Part shown: positions 17,243 to 26,433 of the stretch, piece by piece
Layout of the letters: each line of letters starts with the position of its first letter
How positions within the stretch are numbered: the stretch's first letter is position 1
Assembly (NCBI GenBank): GCA_947372235.1
Contig: CANBSW010000002.1
Location: 1-63,143 of the forward strand
Reading direction: 5' to 3'
Length of the DNA: 63,143 bases
Origin: Chitinophagaceae bacterium
GTDB taxonomy: Bacteria > Bacteroidota > Bacteroidia > Chitinophagales > Chitinophagaceae
Notes under the pieces: generated by a model
The model's input: only the letters and a program-made list of their open reading frames with translations
Database searches by the model: none
Told to the model about the DNA's origin: nothing
Translations under genes and position numbers: made by a program

Positions 17243-18799
17243 ATGCCCAACCGTTCTACAGATACTTTATTTCAGCTGGTTCAGTCGCTCGAAAGGTCCG
17301 AAAAGCGGAATTTTAAGCTGTACATGACCCGGAACACCACTTCGGGCGATCTGAAAGTGATCCAGCTATTTGATGCGTTAGACAAAATGAAGAGCTACGA
17401 TGAAGAACAGTTGTTAGTTAAAAACCCATCCATCCAAAAACAGCAGCTTTCTAACCTGAAAGCCCATTTATACCGCGAAATACTGGCCAGCCTCCGTTTA
17501 TTGAATCAGGAAGAGAATATCGACCTTCAATTACATGAGCAACTGGATTTTGCCCGGCTTTTGTATAATAAAGGATTGTATCTGCAAAGTTTGAAAATAC
17601 TGGACCGAGTCAAGGACCTTGCCCGTGCCAATAATCAGGTAACCTATATTTTACAGGTATTGTTTCTGGAAGAAAAGATAGAAGCCTTACATATTACCCG
17701 AAGCATGCAGGACAGGGCAGAGAAACTGAGTAACGAGGTAACTGAGGTTAATTGCCGGTTAACATTGATTGGAAAATTGTCTAACCTCTCCTTACAACTA
17801 TATAGTTGGTACATTAAAAACGGCCATGCGAGAAACGAGGAGGATACCAAAGCGGTAGATGCTTTTCTGAATAATGAAGCTTTAGAAAAAGCAAAGGATG
17901 TAAAGGGCTTTTATGAAAGATTGTATCGCTACCAATGTTATTGCTGGCATGCATTTATTACACAGAATTTTTTATTGTACTATCGATATTGCCAGAAATG
18001 GGTAGACCTGTTTGATGCAGAGCCTAAGATGATAGAAATTGAAACGGCGCATTATATTAAAGGGCTGCACAATTTGATGGGTGCGCATTTTGATCTTCGC
18101 AATTACCAGAAATTCAATGATACTATTCTGGTGTTTGAGAAATTTATTCAAACGCCTGTGATCCTTCAAAACAGGAATAACCTGATACAAACTTTTATTT
18201 ACCTGAACATATCAAAGCTGAACAGGCATTTTATGGAAGGTACATTTACTGAAGGTCTTGCACTAGTTCCTTACATTGAAGAAAAGCTGAATGAGTATGA
18301 ATTGTATTTAGACAGGCATCGGATTCTTGTGTTCTATTATAAAATAGCATCCTTGTATTTTGGCAGTGGCGATTTTGATAAGAGTATTGATTACCTCAAC
18401 AAGATCATTAACTGGAAAGTGGATCTGCGAACTGATCTGCAGTGTTATGCGAGGTTATTAAATCTGATTGCGCATTATGAACTGGGTAATTTTGATCTGC
18501 TCGAATACCTGGTAAAATCTGTTTACCGTTTTATGTACAAAATGCAGAACCTTAGTACGGTGGAAGAAGAAGTGTTTGGGTTTTTACGTAAGTCATTCCG
18601 TCTTTCACCTAAAGAAATAAAAAAAGAGTTTGAAAACTTACTGGCTGCCTTACAACCACTTGAAAAAAACCGTTTGGAAAGCCGCGCTTTTATGTACCTA
18701 GATATTATTTCGTGGCTGGAGAGTAAGATCCATAACCAGCCGGTTCAAAATATTATTCGTAAGAAATATTTGGATGCCAAGAGGTGTGAAGAGGTTTAA
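17243..18799 (+). CDS. Unrecognised all-helical protein
   Basis: I do not recognise a family. The 518-residue product has no signal peptide or membrane segment and is rich in Leu, Tyr, Lys and Glu, with repeated helical stretches (LQSLKILDRVKDLARAN; FGSGDFDKSIDYLNKI) that resemble degenerate TPR-like repeats. The N-terminus (RSTDTLFQLVQSLERSEKRNFK) is basic. It is transcribed divergently from leuA with a 215-nt gap and ends before an inverted repeat that may terminate it. Nothing in the context gives a function; a scaffold or regulatory role would be speculation. Confidence 0.8.
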   Translation: MPNRSTDTLFQLVQSLERSEKRNFKLYMTRNTTSGDLKVIQLFDALDKMKSYDEEQLLVKNPSIQKQQLSNLKAHLYREILASLRLLNQEENIDLQLHEQLDFARLLYNKGLYLQSLKILDRVKDLARANNQVTYILQVLFLEEKIEALHITRSMQDRAEKLSNEVTEVNCRLTLIGKLSNLSLQLYSWYIKNGHARNEEDTKAVDAFLNNEALEKAKDVKGFYERLYRYQCYCWHAFITQNFLLYYRYCQKWVDLFDAEPKMIEIETAHYIKGLHNLMGAHFDLRNYQKFNDTILVFEKFIQTPVILQNRNNLIQTFIYLNISKLNRHFMEGTFTEGLALVPYIEEKLNEYELYLDRHRILVFYYKIASLYFGSGDFDKSIDYLNKIINWKVDLRTDLQCYARLLNLIAHYELGNFDLLEYLVKSVYRFMYKMQNLSTVEEEVFGFLRKSFRLSPKEIKKEFENLLAALQPLEKNRLESRAFMYLDIISWLESKIHNQPVQNIIRKKYLDAKRCEEV

Positions 18800-19318
18800 A
18801 ATTAGTTCTCTAAAAACTGCGCCCTTGCGTGCAAATTTTTCTCGCAAAGGCGCAGTTGGTTTTAGGAATGCACGGTATTTTTTATACCAATTGGACATTA
18901 AAAATAGCCTAGTGCTAAAACCAATCTGATCCCCTCTTTTTCGTTTGTATTGATCTACCCTCAGATATTCTATTTGCTATTTCTTCCCATTGCCCCGTCC
19001 TTCAGATCGGGGATATAAATTTCTTTTGAGATTGTTTTCGGGGACTTTAGTCCCGAGTGTTTCGACACGGGGCAAAAGCCCCAAAGTAGAATTAATAGGT
19101 TCATCCTATCCCACCTTAAAAGGTGGGGCAAAGCGAAAAGAATACTTTTCTCTCTTCGCATGGAGCAACCAAATTCAAAATCACTACCCTACATTGATAG
19201 GGATTGTAGAAAAAATTTTAATGAATTTTCAAAAAGAGACAAAGTCAGGACAAATACCATTGATTTAGTGAAATTTCAATGTTGATTTGGTATTATATTC
19301 AATCTTCAATCATCCTCC
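18800..19318. repeat. Gene-free 519-nt stretch with five short hairpins
   Basis: No convincing gene lies here. At 18810-18865 an imperfect inverted repeat (ACTGCGCCCTTGCG against CGCAAAGGCGCAGT) follows the upstream gene and may terminate it. Four more hairpins lie within 135 nt: CCCCG/CGGGG (18993-19012), GGGACT-TT-AGTCCC (19041-19054), GGGGC/GCCCC (19069-19082) and CCCACCTT-AA-AAGGTGGG (19110-19127). Such G/C-rich palindromes resemble REP elements mobilised by RAYT transposases, but no transposase is present in the window. Confidence 0.6.
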
Positions 19319-20902
19319 ATGAAAAGACTAACTGGTTTTTTATTGATTACTCTTCTGGCTTTTTGCTTTGAAACAACTGCCCAAATTCAAAATGCGCCTG
19401 AGAAAAAAGAAGGTATGGGGCCGTATACCCAACTTATCATTCGTGGTGTTACATTGGTAAACGGAACAGGCGCACCACCATTGGGGCCGGTAGATATTGT
19501 GATTGAACAAAACAGAATTGTACAAATAAGTGTTTTGGGTAATCCTGATGCAAAAATTGATGCTGCAAGAAGACCAAAACTGAAAGAAGGTGGTAAAGAA
19601 CTAAACTGCGAAGGCATGTTTGCTTTACCCGGATTGATTGATATGCATGGCCATATAGGCGGTACTGCACAAGGTACTCCCGCAGAATATGTTTTTAAAT
19701 TATGGATGGCCCATGGCATTACCACAGTGCGCGATCCATCGGCCAATAATGGTTTGGATTGGGTGTTGGATGAAAAGAAAAAAAGTGCCGCTAATGAAAT
19801 TACTGCACCAAGATTATTTGCTTATACCGCTTTTGGGCAGGGAAGCAAAACACCCATCGTAACAGCCGATCAGGCAAGGGCCTGGGTGCAGCAGAATGCA
19901 AAGAATGGTGCAGATGGAATTAAATTTTTTGGTGCATCACCCGAAGTAATGGATGCTGCTATCAGAGAAAATAAAAAACTTGGGCTTCGCTCCTGTTGTC
20001 ACCATGCACAAACCGATGTGGCAAGATGGAATGTATTAAGCTCTGCCCGCGCAGGTATGACGAGTATGGAACATTGGTATGGATTACCGGAAGCATTGTT
20101 TACAGACAAAACCATTCAGAATTTTCCTTTGGATTATAATTACAGCGATGAACAAAATCGTTTTGAAGAAGCTGGTAAACTATGGAAACAGGCCGCCGCA
20201 CCTTACAGCGAACATTGGAACAAAGTGATGAATGAATTGCTATCACTTGATTTTACACTAGACCCAACCTTCAATATTTATGATGCCAACCGTGATCTGC
20301 AAAGAGCACGCAGGGCTGAATGGCATGAAACTTACACCTTACCTTCTTTATGGAAATTTTATGAGCCCAGCCAGCAATCACATGGATCTTACTGGCATAA
20401 CTGGGGAACGGAACAGGAAGTGGAATGGAAAAACAATTATCGGTTGTGGATGACTTTCATCAATGAATATAAAAATCGCGGTGGCCGTGTTACAGCAGGA
20501 TCAGACAATGGCTTTATTTATCAGACTTATGGTTTTGGCTATATCCGTGAACTGGAATTGTTACGCGAAGCAGGTTTTCATCCTTTGGAAGTAATCCGTT
20601 CTGCCACTTTATATGCCGCACAGGCATTGGGTATGGATAAAGAAATAGGAAGCGTAGAAGTAGGCAAACTGGCAGACATCATTGTTATAAACGCGAACCC
20701 TTTAAAAAACTTACAGGTACTTTATGGCACCGGTGCCATAGAATTGACCAAAGAAAATAAAGTGGTACGTACCGGTGGTGTTTTGTATACCATTAAAGAT
20801 GGTATTATATATGATGCCAAAAAACTACTCTCTGATGTAAAACAAATGGTAGATGATGAGAAAAAGAAAACCAACTGGCAGTTAAAGCAACCGGGAATGT
20901 AG
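19319..20902 (+). CDS. Secreted amidohydrolase
   Basis: A 527-residue protein with a signal peptide (MKRLTGFLLITLLAFCFETTA, cleavage near residue 21). It has an amidohydrolase-superfamily metallo-barrel: GLIDMHGHIGG supplies the first metal histidines, HHAQTDVARW and SMEHWYG further ligands, and TAGSDNGFI the catalytic Asp. The C-terminal LGMDKEIGSVEVGKLADIIVINANP is the usual beta-sandwich closure. The subgroup resembles imidazolonepropionase- or dipeptidase-like secreted hydrolases; the substrate is unknown. It is convergent with the histidine kinase at 21027, separated by an inverted repeat. Confidence 0.85.
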   Translation: MKRLTGFLLITLLAFCFETTAQIQNAPEKKEGMGPYTQLIIRGVTLVNGTGAPPLGPVDIVIEQNRIVQISVLGNPDAKIDAARRPKLKEGGKELNCEGMFALPGLIDMHGHIGGTAQGTPAEYVFKLWMAHGITTVRDPSANNGLDWVLDEKKKSAANEITAPRLFAYTAFGQGSKTPIVTADQARAWVQQNAKNGADGIKFFGASPEVMDAAIRENKKLGLRSCCHHAQTDVARWNVLSSARAGMTSMEHWYGLPEALFTDKTIQNFPLDYNYSDEQNRFEEAGKLWKQAAAPYSEHWNKVMNELLSLDFTLDPTFNIYDANRDLQRARRAEWHETYTLPSLWKFYEPSQQSHGSYWHNWGTEQEVEWKNNYRLWMTFINEYKNRGGRVTAGSDNGFIYQTYGFGYIRELELLREAGFHPLEVIRSATLYAAQALGMDKEIGSVEVGKLADIIVINANPLKNLQVLYGTGAIELTKENKVVRTGGVLYTIKDGIIYDAKKLLSDVKQMVDDEKKKTNWQLKQPGM

Positions 20903-20920
20903 GATGCTTATTGTTTTTTT

Positions 20921-21004
20921 TTAACCCGAAGACGCAAGGGCGTTATATTTCGCAAGGATATTTCCTTATAATTTTCTTTGCGCGCTCTTGTGTCTTTGCG
21001 GTTA
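20921..21004. repeat. Imperfect inverted repeat between convergent genes
   Basis: TTAACCCGAAGACGCAAGGG at 20921-20940 is matched in inverse orientation at about 20982-21004 (TTAACCGCAAAGACACAAG), with one gap and a few mismatches. It lies between two convergent stop codons (20902 and 21027) and probably acts as a bidirectional terminator. It belongs to the same GCAAAGRCGCAAAG word family as the repeat at 18810-18865. Confidence 0.65.
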
Positions 21005-21026
21005 ACCTATAATGCGTGATAATCTT

Positions 21027-22481
21027 TTACATTAAAATACTATCCTTCAATGGAAATGTAATATAGATCCCACACCCATTACCGGGTGAGGTTTGTATAT
21101 CAACAATTCCATTATACAGATCTGAGCGGCTGATGATATTATAGATACCAATACCTTTTCGTTGCTGGTTAAGATCGAAGCCAACACCATCATCGTGGAT
21201 CTTTATATAAATGAATTGTTTGTTTCTAACCAATTCAATATTTACATGCGTGGCTTTAGCATGTTTGATGATATTATTCATCTGTTCCTGCACCATTCGG
21301 AAAATACTCAGTTTAAAATCATACTTGATATCATCTTCTAAAAATGAATCTGCTGTTAATTCTATCTGTATCGGGTTTACAGCAGATACATCATCCAGTA
21401 ACCCCTCAATGGCCTTACTCAAACCAAAGTGTTTGATCAATGGCGTTACAAGGGTTTGAGATAATTTTCTGATCTCTTCAATTGAATGCATCACAAAATC
21501 GGATGACTGCTTTAATATATCAACAGCTTCCGGGCATTTCTGTATGGCCGATGCGATATACATCATCGCAACCGTTAATTGCTGGTTTACATTATCATGC
21601 AGTTCGGTACTGATCTCGTAACGTTCTTTTTCCTGCACCTGAATCATGGCTTCTGTAATTTCTTTCTGCTTTAGTTGTTTCTCTTCCAGTAATTTTTCTT
21701 CCAATCGTACTTTTTCTGTGATATTATTATGGATAGCAAGAATAGCAGATCTTCCTTTATACTCGATCTTATGCGAAGAAATATCTAAAATAATTGATTC
21801 CCCATTTTTTTTTATATGCTCCCATATACCTGATCGTTTGGGGATATCTGTTTCAATAAATTCTTTTGCGAAATTGATCAGTTTATCATGGTACCATTTT
21901 TCGCGAAGGTTTAATACGCTCATGCCTATCAACTCTTCTCTTGAATACCCGTACTCATCCTGTGCCACATCATTTACTTCCAAAATTTCAAGAGTCAGAA
22001 GGTCCCAGATAAATATAGGTAAGGGGTTATTAAAGAAAAGGTTACGATAGCTTTCATTGCTTTCTATCAAACTAAGTCTGATACGGTTACGCTCTAAACT
22101 ATACTGAATGGATTTTGACAGCAGTCTTTCATCAAACTCACCTTTGATCAGGTAATCCTGTGCACCACTCGACATGGTTTCGAGTGCCAGTTCAGTATCT
22201 GCCAATCCGGTTAGTACAATGATAGGTACAGTAGAAGCATATTCCTGCACCTGGCTGAATGAATTAAATCCTGAACTATCCGGCAGTGAAAGATCCAGCA
22301 ATACAACACTGATCTTTTGCTGATTCAATACTTCAATGGCTTCTGCTGTACTCGTGGCTTTGTACACCTTATCAAACGGCAGGCGTGTAAGACGGAGTGT
22401 TTCCTGCAACAAAAACAGATCGCCTGGATTATCTTCTACAATTAGTATTGAAAGCTGATTGGTGTTTTCTGGTATAGCCAT
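21027..22481 (-). CDS. Sensor histidine kinase with N-terminal receiver and PAS
   Basis: Domain order in 484 residues: a receiver domain (ILIVEDNPGDLF at 11-22, phosphoacceptor Asp in VVLLDLSLPDSSG, Lys in DYLIKGEF), then PAS (YRNLFFNNPLPIFIWDLL, about 145-260), a coiled linker, then a HisKA_3-type dimerisation helix with phosphoacceptor His in YEISTELHDNVNQQL and an HATPase (N box EQMNNIIKHA, G1 DDGVGFD, G2 GIGIYNI). It is cytosolic. The receiver at the front suggests it takes phosphate or input from another kinase, perhaps the large sensor encoded immediately upstream. No DNA-binding response regulator is adjacent. Confidence 0.9.
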   Translation of the reverse strand: MAIPENTNQLSILIVEDNPGDLFLLQETLRLTRLPFDKVYKATSTAEAIEVLNQQKISVVLLDLSLPDSSGFNSFSQVQEYASTVPIIVLTGLADTELALETMSSGAQDYLIKGEFDERLLSKSIQYSLERNRIRLSLIESNESYRNLFFNNPLPIFIWDLLTLEILEVNDVAQDEYGYSREELIGMSVLNLREKWYHDKLINFAKEFIETDIPKRSGIWEHIKKNGESIILDISSHKIEYKGRSAILAIHNNITEKVRLEEKLLEEKQLKQKEITEAMIQVQEKERYEISTELHDNVNQQLTVAMMYIASAIQKCPEAVDILKQSSDFVMHSIEEIRKLSQTLVTPLIKHFGLSKAIEGLLDDVSAVNPIQIELTADSFLEDDIKYDFKLSIFRMVQEQMNNIIKHAKATHVNIELVRNKQFIYIKIHDDGVGFDLNQQRKGIGIYNIISRSDLYNGIVDIQTSPGNGCGIYITFPLKDSILM

Positions 22482-22570
22482 TGTTTATAAATTCATCGCC
22501 TGATAATATTATCCCTATTCTGTTTATAACAACTGATCACTGATCGTACTTGTTAAATGTTTTGATTGAT

Positions 22571-25024
22571 CTAACGGAACTCATCAACTGATTTGCTGAT
22601 AGTAAAATAAAAGCAACTTCCTTTACCAAGTTCTGATTCAACCCAGATCTTTCCGCCATGGCGTTCTACAATTTTTTTGCAGATGGCCAGGCCTATTCCT
22701 GTTCCGCTGTATTCATTCTTATGATGAAGGCGTTGAAAAAGAACAAATATCTTTTCAAAGAAAATGGGTTTGATACCAATTCCATTATCCTTTACACTAA
22801 AAATAAACTGATTGGCTTCCTCTTTTCCTTCTATCCGGATCTGTGGCGAACTTGCGGTATTGTATTTCAAAGCATTCCCTACCAGATTCTGAAACAACTG
22901 AAACAGCTGGGTTCTGTTGGCCTGTATCACCGGCAAATCGTCAATTAAAATTGAAGCATGAATTTCTTCTACCCTGCCTGCAAATACATTGGCCACTTCT
23001 TTCAATAAACCATTGGCATCAATTTCAGAGATATCATCCTTATTTGAACCCACTCTTGAATATTCAAGAAGATCCATGATCAGTTTTTTCATCCGCTCTG
23101 CACCATCCATGGCAAAATGGATATACTGTTCAGCAGTTTCATCAATCTGATCCTCATATTTTTTCTTAAATAGCTGTAAAAAACTGGTGATCATTCTTAA
23201 AGGCTCCTGCATATCATGGGATGCGATATAAGCAAACCTTTCAAGTTCAATATTAGAAGCAGCCAATTCTTCAGCCCTTTGTTTTAAACGATTATTCAGT
23301 TCCAGCATCAATGCCTCACTTTCTTTTCGTTCGCTGATATCTCTTGTGGCACCAACAAGACGGATTGCCTTCCCTTCTTCATTTCGTATGATATAACCCT
23401 TATCATGCACATACGCATAATGGCCATTCTTTTTCAGAAAACGGTATTCATCTTCCCAATACTGTTCATTGGGATTATCAAGTACCACCTGTCTTTTAGC
23501 AAGCAATGGCTGCAGATCGGATGAATATACTCTTTTGTTCCAGAAATCATTATCCTCATCTGCATCTTCGGCATCATATCCAAAAAGGATCTTCAATCCT
23601 TTACCGGTTCTTACCACTTCATTTGTTTCGAGATCCCAGTCCCAAATAGCATCGTTAGTGGCCTGGGCAACCATATCATAACTCTGGTTACTGGAGCGTA
23701 CCGCTTCTACCGCCATTTTGTTTTCAAGAATGACCATCAACAGATTTTTTGCTCTGTTGAGTGTACTTTCCTCTTCCTGTGTAGGTGATTTAACACGCTT
23801 ATAATAAATGGCAAAAGTTCCTAATACACGGTTCTGCGAGTCTAAGATCGGGAATGACCAACAGGCTCTTAATCCTTCTGCCAATGCAGCATCCTTATAA
23901 TCCACCCACCTCACATCATTTTCTATATCTGAAACAATTACCTTTTCTTTTCTAAATGCTGCAGCACCACAGGAACCGGTATTATCCCGGATCTCCCCTC
24001 CCTCAAAAGATTCACGAAATTTTACTGCCAGGTCTGGCGACGACCAATTGTATAATCTGTTTCCTTTTAAACGAAGCACTGAGCAAATCATTCCCGGATG
24101 AAGGTTTTGAATTTCCCTCAGGTAAAAATTAAGTGTTTCTTCCAAAACACTATTTGGACGTGCATTCAATTCCAATACATCTCTTTCCAGTTTTTCAAGT
24201 GTCCTCAATTTTCTTACCTCGGTAACATCTTTAAAATAAACAGAGATGTTTTTTTCGGAAGGATATACACTTACTTCGGCCCAAACTTTATAGATTGGAA
24301 AGTAGTCCTTGAAGCGAATTGATTTATTTTTAACCACTATTGTCTCATAGTCCACATTCTTTTTTAAAACAGTAAGTTCAGGAAACTCTTCCCATAAATT
24401 TTTACCTATCAATTCTTCTTCTTTTTTCCGCAATAAGGCTTCTGCTGCTTTATTAAAAAAGAGAACATTCCAGTTGAGGTCTACAATAAAGAATCCATCT
24501 GTAATACTATCCAATACCCCTTCCATTAAGATGCGGCCATCTTCTTCTTTTTGATGAGCTCTTTTCGTTTCTTCAAGTAATTCTGTAAGTTGTTGCTCCT
24601 GTTTTTTTTGTTCCGACATATCTGTAGCTTCAATACTGGCGATCTCTTCGCCATCTTCATTTATTAATCTTACTGAGGAATACATGACAGGAAACCGTTC
24701 GCCGTTTTTCCTAATCCCTGTAAGAAGCCCTTTGATCGTTCCTTCCGTTTGTTTTATCCGCATCATTTGTTCAAAGAGATGGTCCCGGGTATCAAGGATA
24801 CTGGCACCACCAAGCCTTTTTAATTCAGCTTCTGTATAACCAAACATTTGGCAGGCAGCTTTGTTGGCTTCCAGAATCGTCCCATCTATCTTGGCAAAAA
24901 AAAATGCATTCTGTGAAGTATTAAAAAGAGTTTGATAAATAGATAGATTTCTCATGTACTCTTTATGGATAGTTGATTCGGAATTACCGGATAATAATAT
25001 TTCACTTGTTTCAAAAGCAAGCAA
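22571..25024 (-). CDS. Multi-PAS/GAF sensor histidine kinase
   Basis: An 817-residue soluble kinase. PAS 1 (about 24-135, YQTLFNTSQNAFFFAKIDG), PAS 2 (about 155-270, DSITDGFFIVDLNWNVLF), GAF (about 280-430, with GSCGAAAFRKEKVIVSDIE), PAS 3 with PAC (about 440-570, ATNDAIWDWDLETNEV), HisKA (H box FAYIASHDMQEPLRMI, near 600) and HATPase (N box NLVGNALKYN, G1 DNGIGIKP, G2 GTGIGLAICKKIVE). There is no membrane segment, so it senses intracellular signals. A start at 24955 (MRNLSIYQ) is possible because the first 23 residues are not domain-like. It precedes the REC-PAS kinase on the same strand by 89 nt and could form a phosphorelay with it. Confidence 0.92.
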   Translation of the reverse strand: MLAFETSEILLSGNSESTIHKEYMRNLSIYQTLFNTSQNAFFFAKIDGTILEANKAACQMFGYTEAELKRLGGASILDTRDHLFEQMMRIKQTEGTIKGLLTGIRKNGERFPVMYSSVRLINEDGEEIASIEATDMSEQKKQEQQLTELLEETKRAHQKEEDGRILMEGVLDSITDGFFIVDLNWNVLFFNKAAEALLRKKEEELIGKNLWEEFPELTVLKKNVDYETIVVKNKSIRFKDYFPIYKVWAEVSVYPSEKNISVYFKDVTEVRKLRTLEKLERDVLELNARPNSVLEETLNFYLREIQNLHPGMICSVLRLKGNRLYNWSSPDLAVKFRESFEGGEIRDNTGSCGAAAFRKEKVIVSDIENDVRWVDYKDAALAEGLRACWSFPILDSQNRVLGTFAIYYKRVKSPTQEEESTLNRAKNLLMVILENKMAVEAVRSSNQSYDMVAQATNDAIWDWDLETNEVVRTGKGLKILFGYDAEDADEDNDFWNKRVYSSDLQPLLAKRQVVLDNPNEQYWEDEYRFLKKNGHYAYVHDKGYIIRNEEGKAIRLVGATRDISERKESEALMLELNNRLKQRAEELAASNIELERFAYIASHDMQEPLRMITSFLQLFKKKYEDQIDETAEQYIHFAMDGAERMKKLIMDLLEYSRVGSNKDDISEIDANGLLKEVANVFAGRVEEIHASILIDDLPVIQANRTQLFQLFQNLVGNALKYNTASSPQIRIEGKEEANQFIFSVKDNGIGIKPIFFEKIFVLFQRLHHKNEYSGTGIGLAICKKIVERHGGKIWVESELGKGSCFYFTISKSVDEFR

Positions 25025-25146
25025 AGCCCAATTTCGCTACAATTTCGAATTCTTCCAAGATTTGTTTGGAAAAGCCGGAATGAAGGGTATTATTGATCGT
25101 ATCAATACATAGTTCTGCCATTTTTAGCCCAACAAAAAATGGTTGA

Positions 25147-26124
25147 TCAGCCTTTTTTAGGTGTAAATTTTTCAACCTTGTTATCAATTGGCTTTACAGT
25201 ACCTAAAAAAGCATAAATAGCCGCCAGGTCCGACTCCTTCATACCGGAGTACATTGTCCATGGCATAGGTGTATTAAAATCCGTTGGCTGAAGTTTGGGT
25301 GAACGATAGCTACTGTCGCGATACAATTTAAACCTGGCTATAAACTGATCTTTTGTCATATTGGCAATTCCCGCGCCCTGCCGTGTAATATTAGAAGAAC
25401 GCACGGTGCCGCCGGGAAACTGGAACTCGCGTCCGCCACCAAATTCTGTTCCTTTGATGATCTCTCCTTTGTTTTCTTTGGAATGACAAATAACACAAGA
25501 AGCCATTGTAACCAGATAAGATCCATATTGAACAGTATCTGTTTCTTTCGGGATAGTAACAAAGGCCGGTTTCTGAGGTGCAAGGTGCATAAGTATATTA
25601 ACCGGAAAATCTGCTTTTGATACCGGCACTTCATTTTCTATTGATGGTAATGAGCGGATATAAGCAATAATGCTGTAGATATCTTCCTTATCAGATTTAC
25701 CAAAATGCTCATAGGGCATCAGCGGAAATAAAGGGCTTCCATCCCTGCTTACCCCCGAAGTAACTGCCCTGAATATTTCACCATCAGTCCAGCTGTTTAA
25801 TTTATTCGGTGTAATATTTCGCGCATAAAAAAATCCCGGGAACCCGAATTCCCGCGCAAATTTTTCTCCACCTTTTCCATCGGTTCCTGCAACCATTGGA
25901 CCGGAGTATAAAGACCAGTCGCGGGTTGAATGACAGTCAATACAAACGGCAACGCTGGTAGCCAGGTATTTACCACGCTCAATGCGTTGGGGAGTTATGT
26001 CAACTTTCAGATCAGTAGCTTTGCCCACATCGGGCAGAAAGAAGTAAATATAACTTGCAGCAAGGCTAATAATAAATAATAGCCCAACAACAATCAACAG
26101 CAATGCTTTGAATGCTTTTTTCAT
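25147..26124 (-). CDS. Membrane-anchored di-haem cytochrome c
   Basis: The 325-residue product has an N-terminal membrane anchor (residues 6-30) and two c-type haem motifs, CIDCH (near 61) and CVICH (near 212), each within a cytochrome c fold with downstream Met candidates (PLMPYEHF; NTPMPWTMYSG). It is likely periplasmic and electron-transferring, resembling the cytochrome subunits of periplasmic dehydrogenases. No dehydrogenase partner is adjacent, so the redox partner is unknown. Genes on either side are unrelated. Confidence 0.88.
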   Translation of the reverse strand: MKKAFKALLLIVVGLLFIISLAASYIYFFLPDVGKATDLKVDITPQRIERGKYLATSVAVCIDCHSTRDWSLYSGPMVAGTDGKGGEKFAREFGFPGFFYARNITPNKLNSWTDGEIFRAVTSGVSRDGSPLFPLMPYEHFGKSDKEDIYSIIAYIRSLPSIENEVPVSKADFPVNILMHLAPQKPAFVTIPKETDTVQYGSYLVTMASCVICHSKENKGEIIKGTEFGGGREFQFPGGTVRSSNITRQGAGIANMTKDQFIARFKLYRDSSYRSPKLQPTDFNTPMPWTMYSGMKESDLAAIYAFLGTVKPIDNKVEKFTPKKG

Positions 26125-26433
26125 TCAGGTATAGTTTAGGTTTATCGGAAGGCTTTGATAAAAATAAAAATATTTTTGTAAACCTGGTAACCATTTACCA
26201 AATAATATCGATTAGACATAATAATCTACTAATTCATTGGTATTTGTAATGAATGTTTCATTAATGTAACTGTCGTTAATTTGTTTTTTGAAACACATAA
26301 CATAGGTTAAGAAAAGAAGAATAGGAGTTTATTTATTTGCCGCAGATTCGCAGATTATTTACACAAAAATAATCTGCGAATCTGCGGCAAATGATTTTGT
26401 CACGCAAAGGCACTAGGGCGCAATTTTAAAAAC
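26125..26433. other. Gene-free 309-nt stretch
   Basis: This stretch lies between the cytochrome c and acyl-CoA synthetase genes. It contains the perfect 25-bp inverted repeat described separately and, at about 26400-26425, a fragment of the GCAAAGGC word family. The part next to the cytochrome start is AT-rich. I see no gene and no promoter with both consensus boxes. Confidence 0.6.
26335..26392. repeat. Perfect 25-bp inverted repeat, GCAGATTCGCAGATT family
   Basis: The left arm is 26335-26359 and the right arm 26368-26392, with an 8-nt loop and no mismatch. The arm word (TTGCCGCAGATTCGCAGATT) is similar to the terminal repeats of the GxxExxY unit at 47586-48053 (TTGCCACAGATGCACAGATT), but nothing is enclosed. 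It lies just past the acyl-CoA synthetase stop. Confidence 0.85.

Noticed and set aside
18990..19130. Cluster of palindromes as an insertion sequence remnant
   Set aside because: No transposase fragment, terminal repeats or target duplication can be seen.
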